Positions 17,930 to 25,667 of a stretch of 64,000 nt of DNA are shown here, one piece after another. The notes under the pieces are model-generated. The model searched no databases. It worked only from the letters and a program-made list of their open reading frames with translations, and was not told where the DNA came from. Position numbers and translations under genes: made by a program. The stretch comes from Gordonia rubripertincta (GTDB taxonomy: Bacteria > Actinomycetota > Actinomycetes > Mycobacteriales > Mycobacteriaceae). The first letter of the stretch is position 1; every line of letters begins with the position of its first letter. The DNA is taken from the NCBI RefSeq assembly GCF_038024875.1, contig NZ_CP136136.1:2046001-2110000 (forward strand). The letters run 5' to 3'.

Positions 17930-18799
17930 CTAGGCGCGCAGGACGTCGTCGATCACCTCCATCAATGCGAGAGGCTGTTCGAGCGGGATGTGATGACCGG
18001 CGCCGGCGAGTTCGACGACACGCGCCGGCTCGTCGAGACCGGCGGTGACCATGTCGATCATCGCCGGGGTCACGACCCCGTGTTCGCCGTAGACGATGCT
18101 GAGTCGGCAGCTGCTCGGCGGGTGCGAGGGGAGATCGGTGAGTTCGTCGGCGAATCCGCGATCGAACTTCCACCGCCAGCCGTCGTCGTCGTCGCGTACC
18201 ACCGACTGCCGTGCGACGTGATTCCTGGCGTAGTCGAGGCTCGCGTGGTCGGGTACGAGGCGGAACCGTTCGAGGGCCGCCTCGAGTGACGGATAGTGCT
18301 TGCTGCCCCGGGGAATGCCCTCTTCGGGCTGGTTGCTCTGGATCTCGTCGAGCATCGCGGCGTCGAGGATGCGGGAGTCGACCAGCACGAGGTGATCGGC
18401 GAGACCGGGGTGGACGATCGACGTCCGGATGCCAACGAGCCCGCCCAGGCTGTGGCCGACCAAGACGGCGTCGGTGATAGCCTCGGCGGCCGTCGCGACC
18501 GCGATCACCTCGTCGGCCCAGGTGCCCAGGCTGTAGGTGTCGCGCCAGCCGCTGTCGCCGTGGCCGGACAGGTCGAGGGCGACGACACGGCGGTCGGCCG
18601 AGTACCGCGGGGCGATGTGATCCCACCACCCGGAATGCGCCGCGCCACCGTGGACGAGGATCAGACCGGGGGCGCCGGGCTCGCCCCAACAGCGATAGGC
18701 GATCCGCGCACCGTGGACGGGGATTGACGAAAGTTCGGGTTCCGTTTCGACTGCTGTGCGGAACCACTCCGGAGCGTCCGGGGTGACGTTCGTGCTCAT
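17930..18799 (-). CDS. Alpha/beta hydrolase
   Basis: Product of 289 aa with the alpha/beta hydrolase fold: LILVHGGAAHSGWWDHI (oxyanion hole), VVALDLSGHGDSGW, nucleophile Ser in LVGHSLGG, and a C-terminal His in GAGHHIPLEQP. The Asp is probably in the stretch around VYGEHGVVTPAMIDM. The reaction (ester, epoxide or lactone hydrolysis) is not known. The ATG at 18797-18799 is 8 nt from AAAGG and is preferred to an ATG six bases upstream. It lies 11 bp before the MFS gene on the same strand and may be co-transcribed with it. Confidence 0.85.
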   Translation of the reverse strand: MSTNVTPDAPEWFRTAVETEPELSSIPVHGARIAYRCWGEPGAPGLILVHGGAAHSGWWDHIAPRYSADRRVVALDLSGHGDSGWRDTYSLGTWADEVIAVATAAEAITDAVLVGHSLGGLVGIRTSIVHPGLADHLVLVDSRILDAAMLDEIQSNQPEEGIPRGSKHYPSLEAALERFRLVPDHASLDYARNHVARQSVVRDDDDGWRWKFDRGFADELTDLPSHPPSSCRLSIVYGEHGVVTPAMIDMVTAGLDEPARVVELAGAGHHIPLEQPLALMEVIDDVLRA

Positions 18800-18861
18800 C
18801 GGCATAGCCTTTCACGCATAAGGTGAGATGAATACACACAATCAGACGGACGGATCGGGTG

Positions 18862-19554
18862 ATGGCGCAAACGGTGATCGTGTCGGGCGGTACGGGCGGA
18901 TTGGGTTCCGCGGTCACGAGGAAACTGCTCGACGACGGTTGGCGTGTGGTGGTGCCGTGGGTCGTCGAGGCCGAGCTGTCGCGCCTTCCCGACTCCGATC
19001 GACTGGTCACTCTCCAGGCCGATCTGTTCGACGAGTCGTCGGTGATCGAGGTCGTCGCTGCTGCGGCGAGTGATCCGTCGGCCCCGGTGAAGGCCGTGGT
19101 CAACCTGGTCGGCGGGTTCGCGATGGGCGAGCGGGTGGATGCGACCCCGGTCGACGAGTTCGAGCGACTCCTCCGCCTCAACCTGCGACCGCTGTACCTG
19201 CTGTCCGCGGCGGCGATCCCGAAGCTGATCGAGGCCGGTGGCGGATCGGTCGTCGGAGTGTCCGCGAAGGCCGCGTTCGCACCGTTCTCCGGTGCCGCCG
19301 GGTACATCACGTCCAAGGCTGCAGTGTGGGCGTTCATCAGCGCGCTCGCCGCCGAGTACCAGGACGACGCCATCCGGGCCAACGCGATCCTGCCGTCGGT
19401 CATCGACACCCCGGGGAACCGTGAGAGCCAACCGGATTCGTCTCGCAGGGGCTGGGTGTCCCCGGAGACGATCGCCGAGACCGTCGCCTTCCTGGTGTCC
19501 GACGCCTCCGCCGCGGTGACGGGTGCGCAAGTTCCGGTGCCGGGCGTCGGCTGA
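18862..19554 (+). CDS. Short-chain dehydrogenase/reductase
   Basis: Product of 230 aa: NAD(P)-binding GGTGGLG at the N-terminus, a shortened NNAG position reading NLVGGF, and catalytic GYITSK (YxxxK) with a preceding Ser in GVSAKAAF. The overall length is short for the classical family. The NNAG loop variant suggests a divergent SDR. Substrate is unknown. The ATG at 18862 directly follows an in-frame GTG; either could be used. It is divergent from the hydrolase and convergent with the amidohydrolase. Confidence 0.8.
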   Translation: MAQTVIVSGGTGGLGSAVTRKLLDDGWRVVVPWVVEAELSRLPDSDRLVTLQADLFDESSVIEVVAAAASDPSAPVKAVVNLVGGFAMGERVDATPVDEFERLLRLNLRPLYLLSAAAIPKLIEAGGGSVVGVSAKAAFAPFSGAAGYITSKAAVWAFISALAAEYQDDAIRANAILPSVIDTPGNRESQPDSSRRGWVSPETIAETVAFLVSDASAAVTGAQVPVPGVG

Positions 19555-19563
19555 CGATTCCGT

Positions 19564-20964
19564 CTATCCCTCGCGGCGGTAGGCGGCGCGGCCGCGGATC
19601 ATCGTGTAGCGCACGGCATCCGCGCCGGTTTGCAGTGCGGCCTCGATCGGGGCATCGAGCAGGACGAGGTCGGCCGGTTCGCCGGCGCGGATCTGTCGTG
19701 CCGATGCGCCCGGAGTGCTCAGCGGGGCGAGATAGCGAGTCAACGCCGATCTGCGGCTGACTCTTTCGTCGGCGCCGACTGTGCGGCCGTCCGGCGCGAG
19801 ACGTGTTGCGGCAGCGGCGATCACCGTCCAGGGATCGACAGGGCCGTACGGCGCGTCGCTCGACATGGCGACCGGCGCGTGTCCTTCGATGAGGCTTGCG
19901 CACCGGTAGAGGTCGGTGACGTCGTGGGTATCGAGACGATCGAGATAATCGTCGCCCCGCGCGGTGATGAAGCCGGGCTGGGTGACGACGGGGATCTGCC
20001 GGCGGCTCAGGTCCGCAACGGTGTCGTTAGCGATGATCGCGCCGTGCTCGATCCGGTCGTCCGGATGCCGCCCGGCCTCGTCGAAGGCGGCGAGCAGGAG
20101 GAGTAGTGCTTCGCGGGTGACGCAGTGCGCGGCGACGCCGCGCCCCCACGAGTGTGCGTCCCGGATCTGCTTGCACAGGGTGGGGAAGTCGGGGAGGTCG
20201 GAGTCGGCGAGCACGACCTTGAGGGGGCCGACGGTGACTGTCGGCGGAAGCTCAGGTGTCGCGTCGAGTGGGACGCCCAGTAGGTGAAGCCGTTGCGGCA
20301 CGGAACCGTTCACGTGCGACGAGACGAGTGCATCGAGAGACTCGTTCGACAGGCCCGGTGTCGCATCGGTGACCCCGGTGATGCCGAAGCGGGCCAGTTC
20401 GGAACCGACGGTTGACAGGTCCGGTGGCCGGGAGGGCCCCATCCGCTCACGGAGCCAGTCGTCGGCCCGCCATACGCGTCCGGTCGGTGCGCCGCACCCA
20501 TTCCGCTCCACTCCCGGATGATCGGCGGTCCACAACCCGACGGCCTCGGCGGCCATCGTGTTGAGGAACCACACCGCACCGCTGCGGTGCTGAATGCGGA
20601 CCGGCCTGCGGGTGTGCAGCCGGTCGAGGGCAGCGCAATCCAGAAGCCCGGCAACCGTTTCCACATAACCCACGCCGCGGACCCACCCGGAGGTGCCGGC
20701 AGCGCGGTCCAGAGCGGCGGCGAGATCGTCGGAGGTCGTCACCGAAGGCGGACCACACTGCACCGACGCCGAGGCCGCCGCGAGCGCGTGGAGGTGGATG
20801 TGGTGGTCGTGGAGCCCGGGGATGAGTGCACCGCCCTCGCTGTCGATGACGTCGAATCCGGTGCTGTCGCGATTCACGTCGACCGCCATGATCATGCCGC
20901 CGTCGACGGCCACGTCCCGGATGCCCTCGGGAAGGGACGCCCTGCGGAAGAGAATGCCGCTCAT
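19564..20964 (-). CDS. Metal-dependent amidohydrolase (imidazolonepropionase/YtcJ-like)
   Basis: Product of 466 aa. The amidohydrolase metal motif is ALIPGLHDHHIHLHAL (HxH), a further His lies in GVAAHCVTREA, another in RIEHGAII, and the Asp in AMSSDAPYGPVDPW. The final strand with GEPADLVLLDAP is typical of YtcJ-type exoenzymes (DUF/Amidohydro_3). Substrate unknown: such enzymes cleave amide, carbamate or cyclic imide bonds. The ATG overlaps the CoA-transferase stop, so the two form a translationally coupled pair. Confidence 0.85.
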   Translation of the reverse strand: MSGILFRRASLPEGIRDVAVDGGMIMAVDVNRDSTGFDVIDSEGGALIPGLHDHHIHLHALAAASASVQCGPPSVTTSDDLAAALDRAAGTSGWVRGVGYVETVAGLLDCAALDRLHTRRPVRIQHRSGAVWFLNTMAAEAVGLWTADHPGVERNGCGAPTGRVWRADDWLRERMGPSRPPDLSTVGSELARFGITGVTDATPGLSNESLDALVSSHVNGSVPQRLHLLGVPLDATPELPPTVTVGPLKVVLADSDLPDFPTLCKQIRDAHSWGRGVAAHCVTREALLLLLAAFDEAGRHPDDRIEHGAIIANDTVADLSRRQIPVVTQPGFITARGDDYLDRLDTHDVTDLYRCASLIEGHAPVAMSSDAPYGPVDPWTVIAAAATRLAPDGRTVGADERVSRRSALTRYLAPLSTPGASARQIRAGEPADLVLLDAPIEAALQTGADAVRYTMIRGRAAYRREG

Positions 20965-22145
20965 CGGATTTCCCTGCCGCGGTTTCGCGCCCGGGGCGGA
21001 TCGAGTGGCACCGTGCCGGTGGCGGTGTCGACGACCCACCGGTCGCCGTCGCGACGCGCTGGCGGCGGAGGTGGTCCGCCGAGCGTCGCGGCAACTGTTG
21101 CATGCATCGAGATGTCCCACAGCTTTCCTGGGCCCGGCGCGCACATCGCGAGGGCGGCCGCGGTGAGGCCGGCCAGTGGATCGGCGATCGCGTCGCCCAC
21201 GAACATCGGACCTGCGTCGTCGGAGGTGACCAGCCCCGCCGACGCGGCGATGTCGTCGCCGAAGCCGATCCGGTCGGAGTCGCGTCCGGCGGCGGTGATG
21301 GACAACCAGGTGGTTCCGTCGGCGACGAAATCTTCGGCGTACAAACCGAACCCGCGCAACGCCCGGGGACGGGACGCTTCGATCACGATGTCGGCGTCCG
21401 CGACGAGCCGTAGCAGCGTGGCTCGATCGGTGGGCCTCGTGGGGTCGAGGACCACCGACTCGTGCCCTTCGTGGAGCAGCCGATAGAAGTCCTGGTTGCC
21501 TCGCCGCGCGCCGTCCGGGCGTTGCGGCGTCTCGACTTTCACCACGCGCGCCCCCGCGAGGCCCAGCAGGTGGGCGCACAGCGGGCCGGCCCAGAGCGCA
21601 CTGAAGTCGATGACGAGCAGGCCGTCGACCGAACGGGGAACACCGCTCGGGTACAACGCGTCCCGTGCTGCGTCGGTGATCTCGGCGCCGTGTGCGACAC
21701 CCCCACCCGCGATGCCCAGCAGAGCGGCGCGGTCGTCGAACTCGGCGCGGGTGTGCTCGCTCAGCCAGCCTGCGAGGAGCGACCAGACGTCGTCCTCGGT
21801 CACCTCGCGTTCGATCAGCGCACCCAGCAGGAGAGGGTCGTCGGGGCGTGCGCAACTCACCGCGACCCAGCCGTCCGATGCGGGGAGCAGGCGTCCGGCG
21901 CCGCCGGGGGTGATGTCGCCCTGGCGGGTGTGTCCGGTCAGTGCGGCGCGCTCGGCCAGCAACGCGGCACCGTCGATGTCGACCGAGCCGTTGCTCGCCA
22001 TCCGAATCCAGTCGCCCAGTTCTCGGGCGCGGGTGGCGGCATGTCCGGGCGGGATGCGCGGCGGCCCGTCGAATCTGCCGGTGAGATGCGGGATGCCGCT
22101 GGCGGCCCAGTCGCGCACCGGTTCCTGGGACGCATGGCTGGACAC
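20961..22145 (-). CDS. Family III (CaiB/BaiF) CoA-transferase, apparently permuted
   Basis: Product of 394 aa. The block that normally opens CaiB proteins (LLVIDFSALWAGPLCAHLLG, GARVVKVETP) begins only near residue 175. The first 170 residues resemble the distal part of the family (ASDGWVAVSCARPDDPLLLG). The order of the two halves therefore looks swapped relative to ordinary CaiB proteins. The catalytic Asp usually found after the CoA-binding region (xxRNxD) reads RRGNQDFY here. It may move CoA to a carboxylic acid or be inactive. Head-to-head with the crotonase gene 47 bp away; its stop overlaps the amidohydrolase start. Confidence 0.75.
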   Translation of the reverse strand: MSSHASQEPVRDWAASGIPHLTGRFDGPPRIPPGHAATRARELGDWIRMASNGSVDIDGAALLAERAALTGHTRQGDITPGGAGRLLPASDGWVAVSCARPDDPLLLGALIEREVTEDDVWSLLAGWLSEHTRAEFDDRAALLGIAGGGVAHGAEITDAARDALYPSGVPRSVDGLLVIDFSALWAGPLCAHLLGLAGARVVKVETPQRPDGARRGNQDFYRLLHEGHESVVLDPTRPTDRATLLRLVADADIVIEASRPRALRGFGLYAEDFVADGTTWLSITAAGRDSDRIGFGDDIAASAGLVTSDDAGPMFVGDAIADPLAGLTAAALAMCAPGPGKLWDISMHATVAATLGGPPPPPARRDGDRWVVDTATGTVPLDPPRARNRGREIR

Positions 22146-22192
22146 GGGCGAGATGCTACCGTCCGCACGTACAACCCAGGAGGTTCACCGCC

Positions 22193-23275
22193 ATGCAGAT
22201 CCGCCGTGTCTCGATCGCCGACCTTGCCGCTTTCCCGGGGATCGGCGGCGGGGACCTGCTCGGGGACGGCGCCGTCGTCGCGTCGCCGGTCGTGCTGGTG
22301 GACCTCGACGACGCGGGCGGCGTGACCGAGGACGACCTCGACCGAGCCGCCGCTCGCGCCGCGGCATCGGACGTCATCTTGGTGGGAACGTCGACGGGGC
22401 CGGTCGGCCTCGCGCTCGGACCTCTGCTGGAAGCCCTCGACCTCACCTACGCCCCGGCCGGGACCGACCACCGAAGTGTGGTGGCCGCCGACGACGTCGA
22501 CGCGTCGATCACGGCCTTCATCGACGCCGTCTCGCGCTGCCCACAGGCATCTCTCGTCGCCGCGCAGGTGGTCCGAGCCGCCGAACCGCTCGACCCCGTA
22601 CCGGCCATCGACATCGAATCGCTGGCCTACTCGACCCTTCAGGGCGGTGATGAGTTCGGACGGTGGCTGGAGGTGCGCCGTGCCAAGGGCCGCCCGCTGC
22701 CACCACCCGCGGTCGACCCGGTGCTGCTCGACCGCGAGGGCGACACCCTGCGGATCACCCTCAACCGTCCCGAACGTCGCAATGCCTACGGCACCGCGCT
22801 GCGCGACGCACTCGTCGACGCGCTGCGCCTCGCGGTACTCGACGACTCGATCGACCACGTCGTCATCGACGGCGCGGGCGGCTCCTTCTGCGCCGGTGGC
22901 GATCTCGACGAGTTCGGGCACATGCCCGACTCGTCGACCGCCCACCTGATCCGCACCCGCGGGGGAGCCGGACGACTCGTGTCCGTACTCGCCGACCGCG
23001 TCGAGGTCCGTCTACACGGTCACTGCGTGGGTGCGGGTATCGAGATCCCCGCGTTCGCCGGCCGCGTCGTCGCCGCGCCGGACACCCTGATTCGCCTCCC
23101 CGAGGTGTCGATGGGCCTCATCCCGGGAGCCGGCGGCACCGTGAGCGTGCCGCGGAGGATCGGTCGCTGGCGTGCTCTCCATCTGTTCATCACCGGTGCC
23201 GAGATCGATGCCGAGCAGGCACTGGACTGGGGGCTGGTCGACGAGATTCCGGGAGTAGGCCCGGTACCGCGCTGA
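22193..23275 (+). CDS. Crotonase-fold protein with a long N-terminal extension
   Basis: Product of 360 aa. Residues about 176-360 are an enoyl-CoA hydratase/isomerase domain: ITLNRPERRNAYGTALR, oxyanion block GAGGSFCAGGDLDEFG, and LPEVSMGLIPGAGGTVSVPRR with the catalytic Glu position. The domain stops soon after EQALDWGLVDE, so the C-terminal helices that help oligomerisation are missing. The first 175 residues have no motif I recognise, though one stretch (SLVAAQVVRAAEPLD) looks like part of a degenerate crotonase. The ATG has AGGAGGTTCACCGCC before it. Divergent from the CoA-transferase, sharing a 47-bp promoter region, so the three genes of 19.6-23.3 kb probably belong together. Confidence 0.8.
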   Translation: MQIRRVSIADLAAFPGIGGGDLLGDGAVVASPVVLVDLDDAGGVTEDDLDRAAARAAASDVILVGTSTGPVGLALGPLLEALDLTYAPAGTDHRSVVAADDVDASITAFIDAVSRCPQASLVAAQVVRAAEPLDPVPAIDIESLAYSTLQGGDEFGRWLEVRRAKGRPLPPPAVDPVLLDREGDTLRITLNRPERRNAYGTALRDALVDALRLAVLDDSIDHVVIDGAGGSFCAGGDLDEFGHMPDSSTAHLIRTRGGAGRLVSVLADRVEVRLHGHCVGAGIEIPAFAGRVVAAPDTLIRLPEVSMGLIPGAGGTVSVPRRIGRWRALHLFITGAEIDAEQALDWGLVDEIPGVGPVPR

Positions 23276-23335
23276 CCGCCACGGTCACAAACGCCTAACG
23301 ACGGTCGTCTCGGCTTGGGACGCCCTTGGGATCTC

Positions 23336-23370
23336 GGTTACCTTTGTTACGTCTGAGAACAATGTTAACC
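23336..23370. repeat. Imperfect 13-bp inverted repeat before the mycolyltransferase gene
   Basis: GGTTACCTTTGTT and AACAATGTTAACC are inverted copies with 11 of 13 matching positions and a 9-bp spacer. The repeat ends 13 bp before the gene start and so could be an operator or an mRNA leader hairpin. Confidence 0.45.
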
Positions 23371-23383
23371 AAAGGGGCTATTG

Positions 23384-24394
23384 GTGCGTTTCTCCTGGAA
23401 GAGGCGACTGAGTGTTGTCGCGTGTGCTGTCGCGGTCGCGGCGACCGGATGGGTGCCGACGGCCCTCGCTGCACCGGCCCCGGACCCGAATCGCGCCCGG
23501 ATCGACACCGTCATCCACGATTCGGCCCAGCAGACGACGCTGATCGTCTACTCGGCCGCCATGCGCCGGCTGGTCCCGGTCAATGTCCTGCGCCCCAAGG
23601 ACCTCACCAAGCCGCGCCCGACCCTGTACCTCCTCAACGGTGCCGGTGGCGGCGAGGACTCGGCCACCTGGGCGGCTAAGACGCAGTACTCGAAGTTCTT
23701 CCGCGACAAGCAGGTCAACGTCGTGACGCCCATCGGTGGCGCGTTCTCGTACTACACCGACTGGCAGCGCGACGACCCGGTGCTCGGCCGCAACAAGTGG
23801 ACCACGTTCCTCACCAAGGAACTCCCGCCGCTGGTGGACAAGGAGTTCAACACCACCCGCAAGAACGCGATCGCGGGAATCTCGATGGCCGGCACCTCGG
23901 TGCTGAACCTCGCCATCTCCGCACCGAAGCTCTACAAGTCGGTGGCCGCCTACAGTGGCTGCGCCCGGACCAGCGATCCGTTGGGGCAGACCTACATCCG
24001 GATGGTCGTGGCCGACCGCGGCATGGGCAACGTCGACAACATGTGGGGCCCGGTCAATTCGTCGGGCTGGCGCAAGAACGACCCGTACGTCAACGCCGCG
24101 AAGCTGCGGGGCACCAAGGTCTACATGACCAGCGGCACCGGCCTCCCCGGCTGGTACGACCGCCTCGAGGCCCCGCTGATCGCCGGTGACCCGTTGACGC
24201 TGGCCAACCAGGTGGTCCTCGGTGGTGTCATCGAAGCCGCGGTCAACGAGTGCACCAAGCAGATGGCAGAACGCATGCGCGCGTTGAAGGTTCCGCACAA
24301 GGTCCTGTTCCGGCCGGACGGCACCCACTCGTGGGGTTACTGGGAGCGCGATCTCAAGACGACCTGGCCGATGATCGCCAAAGATCTGAAGTGA
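23384..24394 (+). CDS. Mycolyltransferase, antigen 85 / trehalose mycolyltransferase family
   Basis: Product of 336 aa. Signal peptide: KRRLSVVACAVAVAATGWV with cleavage near ALAAPAP. The esterase-D-like fold has the nucleophile Ser in GISMAGTS and the His in GTHSWGYWERDL, an antigen 85 hallmark; LYLLNGAGGGEDSATW is the oxyanion region. Enzymes of this group transfer mycolic acids from trehalose monomycolate to arabinogalactan or a second trehalose outside the membrane. The GTG at 23384, six bases after AAAGGGG, is preferred to the adjacent TTG at 23381. Its stop overlaps the start of the MaoC gene. Confidence 0.9.
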   Translation: MRFSWKRRLSVVACAVAVAATGWVPTALAAPAPDPNRARIDTVIHDSAQQTTLIVYSAAMRRLVPVNVLRPKDLTKPRPTLYLLNGAGGGEDSATWAAKTQYSKFFRDKQVNVVTPIGGAFSYYTDWQRDDPVLGRNKWTTFLTKELPPLVDKEFNTTRKNAIAGISMAGTSVLNLAISAPKLYKSVAAYSGCARTSDPLGQTYIRMVVADRGMGNVDNMWGPVNSSGWRKNDPYVNAAKLRGTKVYMTSGTGLPGWYDRLEAPLIAGDPLTLANQVVLGGVIEAAVNECTKQMAERMRALKVPHKVLFRPDGTHSWGYWERDLKTTWPMIAKDLK

Positions 24395-24873
24395 GCGAAG
24401 ACGACCGACTGTGGGCTGACGACCTCGAGGCCGGACAGGTGTTCCGTTTCGGCACTCACCATGTGACCGAGGACGAACTGCTCGACTTCGCCCGCACCTG
24501 GGACCCGCAGGACTTCCACACCGACAAGGCCGCGGCCGAGGCCGGCGTCTATGGCGGGCTCATCGCCAGCGGGCTGCACACGATGTCGATCTACCAGAAG
24601 CTCGCGGTGACCGGGGTGCTGTACCGCTGGAAGGTCATCGCGGGCAAGCGGCTTGCCGATGTGGTGTTCCTCCGGCCGGTGCGTCCCGGCGACACATTGA
24701 CCGGTTCGATGACCATCGATGCCGTCGAGTTCGACGACCGCAACCGTGCGCTCGTCACGTCGACGTCGGAGGTGGTGAACGACGCCGGCAAACCGGTGAT
24801 GCGGACCGTCGTCGAGGCGTACGTACACGCTCGGTCGGCCGGCACCCCTCTGCCGGCCGACCGGAACGACTGA
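24391..24873 (+). CDS. MaoC-like dehydratase
   Basis: Product of 160 aa, a single hot-dog fold domain of the MaoC type: FARTWDPQDFHTDKAAAEAG (Asp/His pair of R-hydratases) and YGGLIASGLHTMSI. It probably hydrates a trans-2-enoyl-CoA. The GTG start overlaps the mycolyltransferase stop (GTGA), yet the two functions are not obviously linked. It is convergent with kstR, 6 bp apart. In some genomes such a MaoC gene adjoins kstR, but a role in sterol breakdown is only a guess. Confidence 0.85.
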   Translation: MSEDDRLWADDLEAGQVFRFGTHHVTEDELLDFARTWDPQDFHTDKAAAEAGVYGGLIASGLHTMSIYQKLAVTGVLYRWKVIAGKRLADVVFLRPVRPGDTLTGSMTIDAVEFDDRNRALVTSTSEVVNDAGKPVMRTVVEAYVHARSAGTPLPADRND

Positions 24874-24879
24874 ATCAGC

Positions 24880-25530
24880 TCAGTTGGCGCGGTCCTTGAG
24901 CAGCAGCCGGACCGTGAGCTCGAGGCGATTGGTGACGTCGGTGGCCGACGCGCGGCGGGTCAGCCACTGCACGAGGTTCGACATCCACACATCCGAGAGC
25001 ACGCGGGCGATCGCGAGATCCTCTTCCGTGGGCTCGCCCACGCCGACGATGGCGCCGGCGAGGAGCCGGTCGATGATGCCGGCGACCTGATCGACCTCGG
25101 CGGTCGCCGACGCGTCGGCGAACATGAAGGCGCGGGTCATCGCCTCGGTGAGCAGTGGGTCGCGCTGCATCGCGAAGGTGATCATGTCCAGGACGTGGCG
25201 CAGACGGTCGATTGCGGTGTCGCCCCGCAGCTGTGAGCGATCGACCTTCGATTCGACGCGTTCGAACTCGCGCGCCAGTGCGGTGACCAGCAGGTGGACC
25301 TTGGACGGGAAGTAGCGGTAGAGCGTGCCGACCGCGACGTCGGCCTTGTCGGCGACGGTGCGCATCTGGACGGCGTCGTAACCGCCCTTGGAGGCAAGTG
25401 CGAGCGTCGCGTCGAGGATGCGGCGGCGGCGTTCGCGCTGCGCGGTGGAACCGGCTTCGGGCGACGCGGCAGGGGTTGCGGCCCCCGCTGGGGCGTCGAC
25501 CGCGGCGTTGCCTGGTGCAGAGCGGGCCAT
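24880..25530 (-). CDS. kstR: KstR, TetR-family repressor of cholesterol catabolism
   Basis: Product of 216 aa. The helix-turn-helix region AQRERRRRILDATLALASKG and VADKADVAVGTLYRYFPSK, and the core PLLTEAMTRAFMFADAS plus WLTRRASATDVTNRL, are nearly those of mycobacterial KstR. KstR represses sterol genes until 3-oxo-cholest-4-enoyl-CoA-type ligands bind. A perfect operator is at 25617-25632 between this gene and the divergent fadE34, so it controls itself and fadE34. The N-terminus has an extra Ala/Pro-rich stretch of about 25 residues. The Shine-Dalgarno (GAGGAT) is weakly spaced, so a slightly later start is possible. Confidence 0.95.
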   Translation of the reverse strand: MARSAPGNAAVDAPAGAATPAASPEAGSTAQRERRRRILDATLALASKGGYDAVQMRTVADKADVAVGTLYRYFPSKVHLLVTALAREFERVESKVDRSQLRGDTAIDRLRHVLDMITFAMQRDPLLTEAMTRAFMFADASATAEVDQVAGIIDRLLAGAIVGVGEPTEEDLAIARVLSDVWMSNLVQWLTRRASATDVTNRLELTVRLLLKDRAN

Positions 25531-25616
25531 GTGTGTACGGACATCCTCACGTGATCGGCGACCGGGGAGGCGGGGGATTCACGGGTGGCTACCCGATCAC
25601 CTCCACCCATGGCATA

Positions 25617-25632
25617 TTAGAACAGGTTCTAA
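25617..25632. promoter_or_regulatory. KstR operator, kstR-fadE34 intergenic
   Basis: TTAGAACAGGTTCTAA contains TNNAACNNGTTNNA without mismatch and is symmetric over 14 of 16 bases. It lies 36 bp before fadE34 and 87 bp before kstR. Confidence 0.9.
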
Positions 25633-25667
25633 TTATTCCTCACAACTCGACATACAGAGGATCACTC

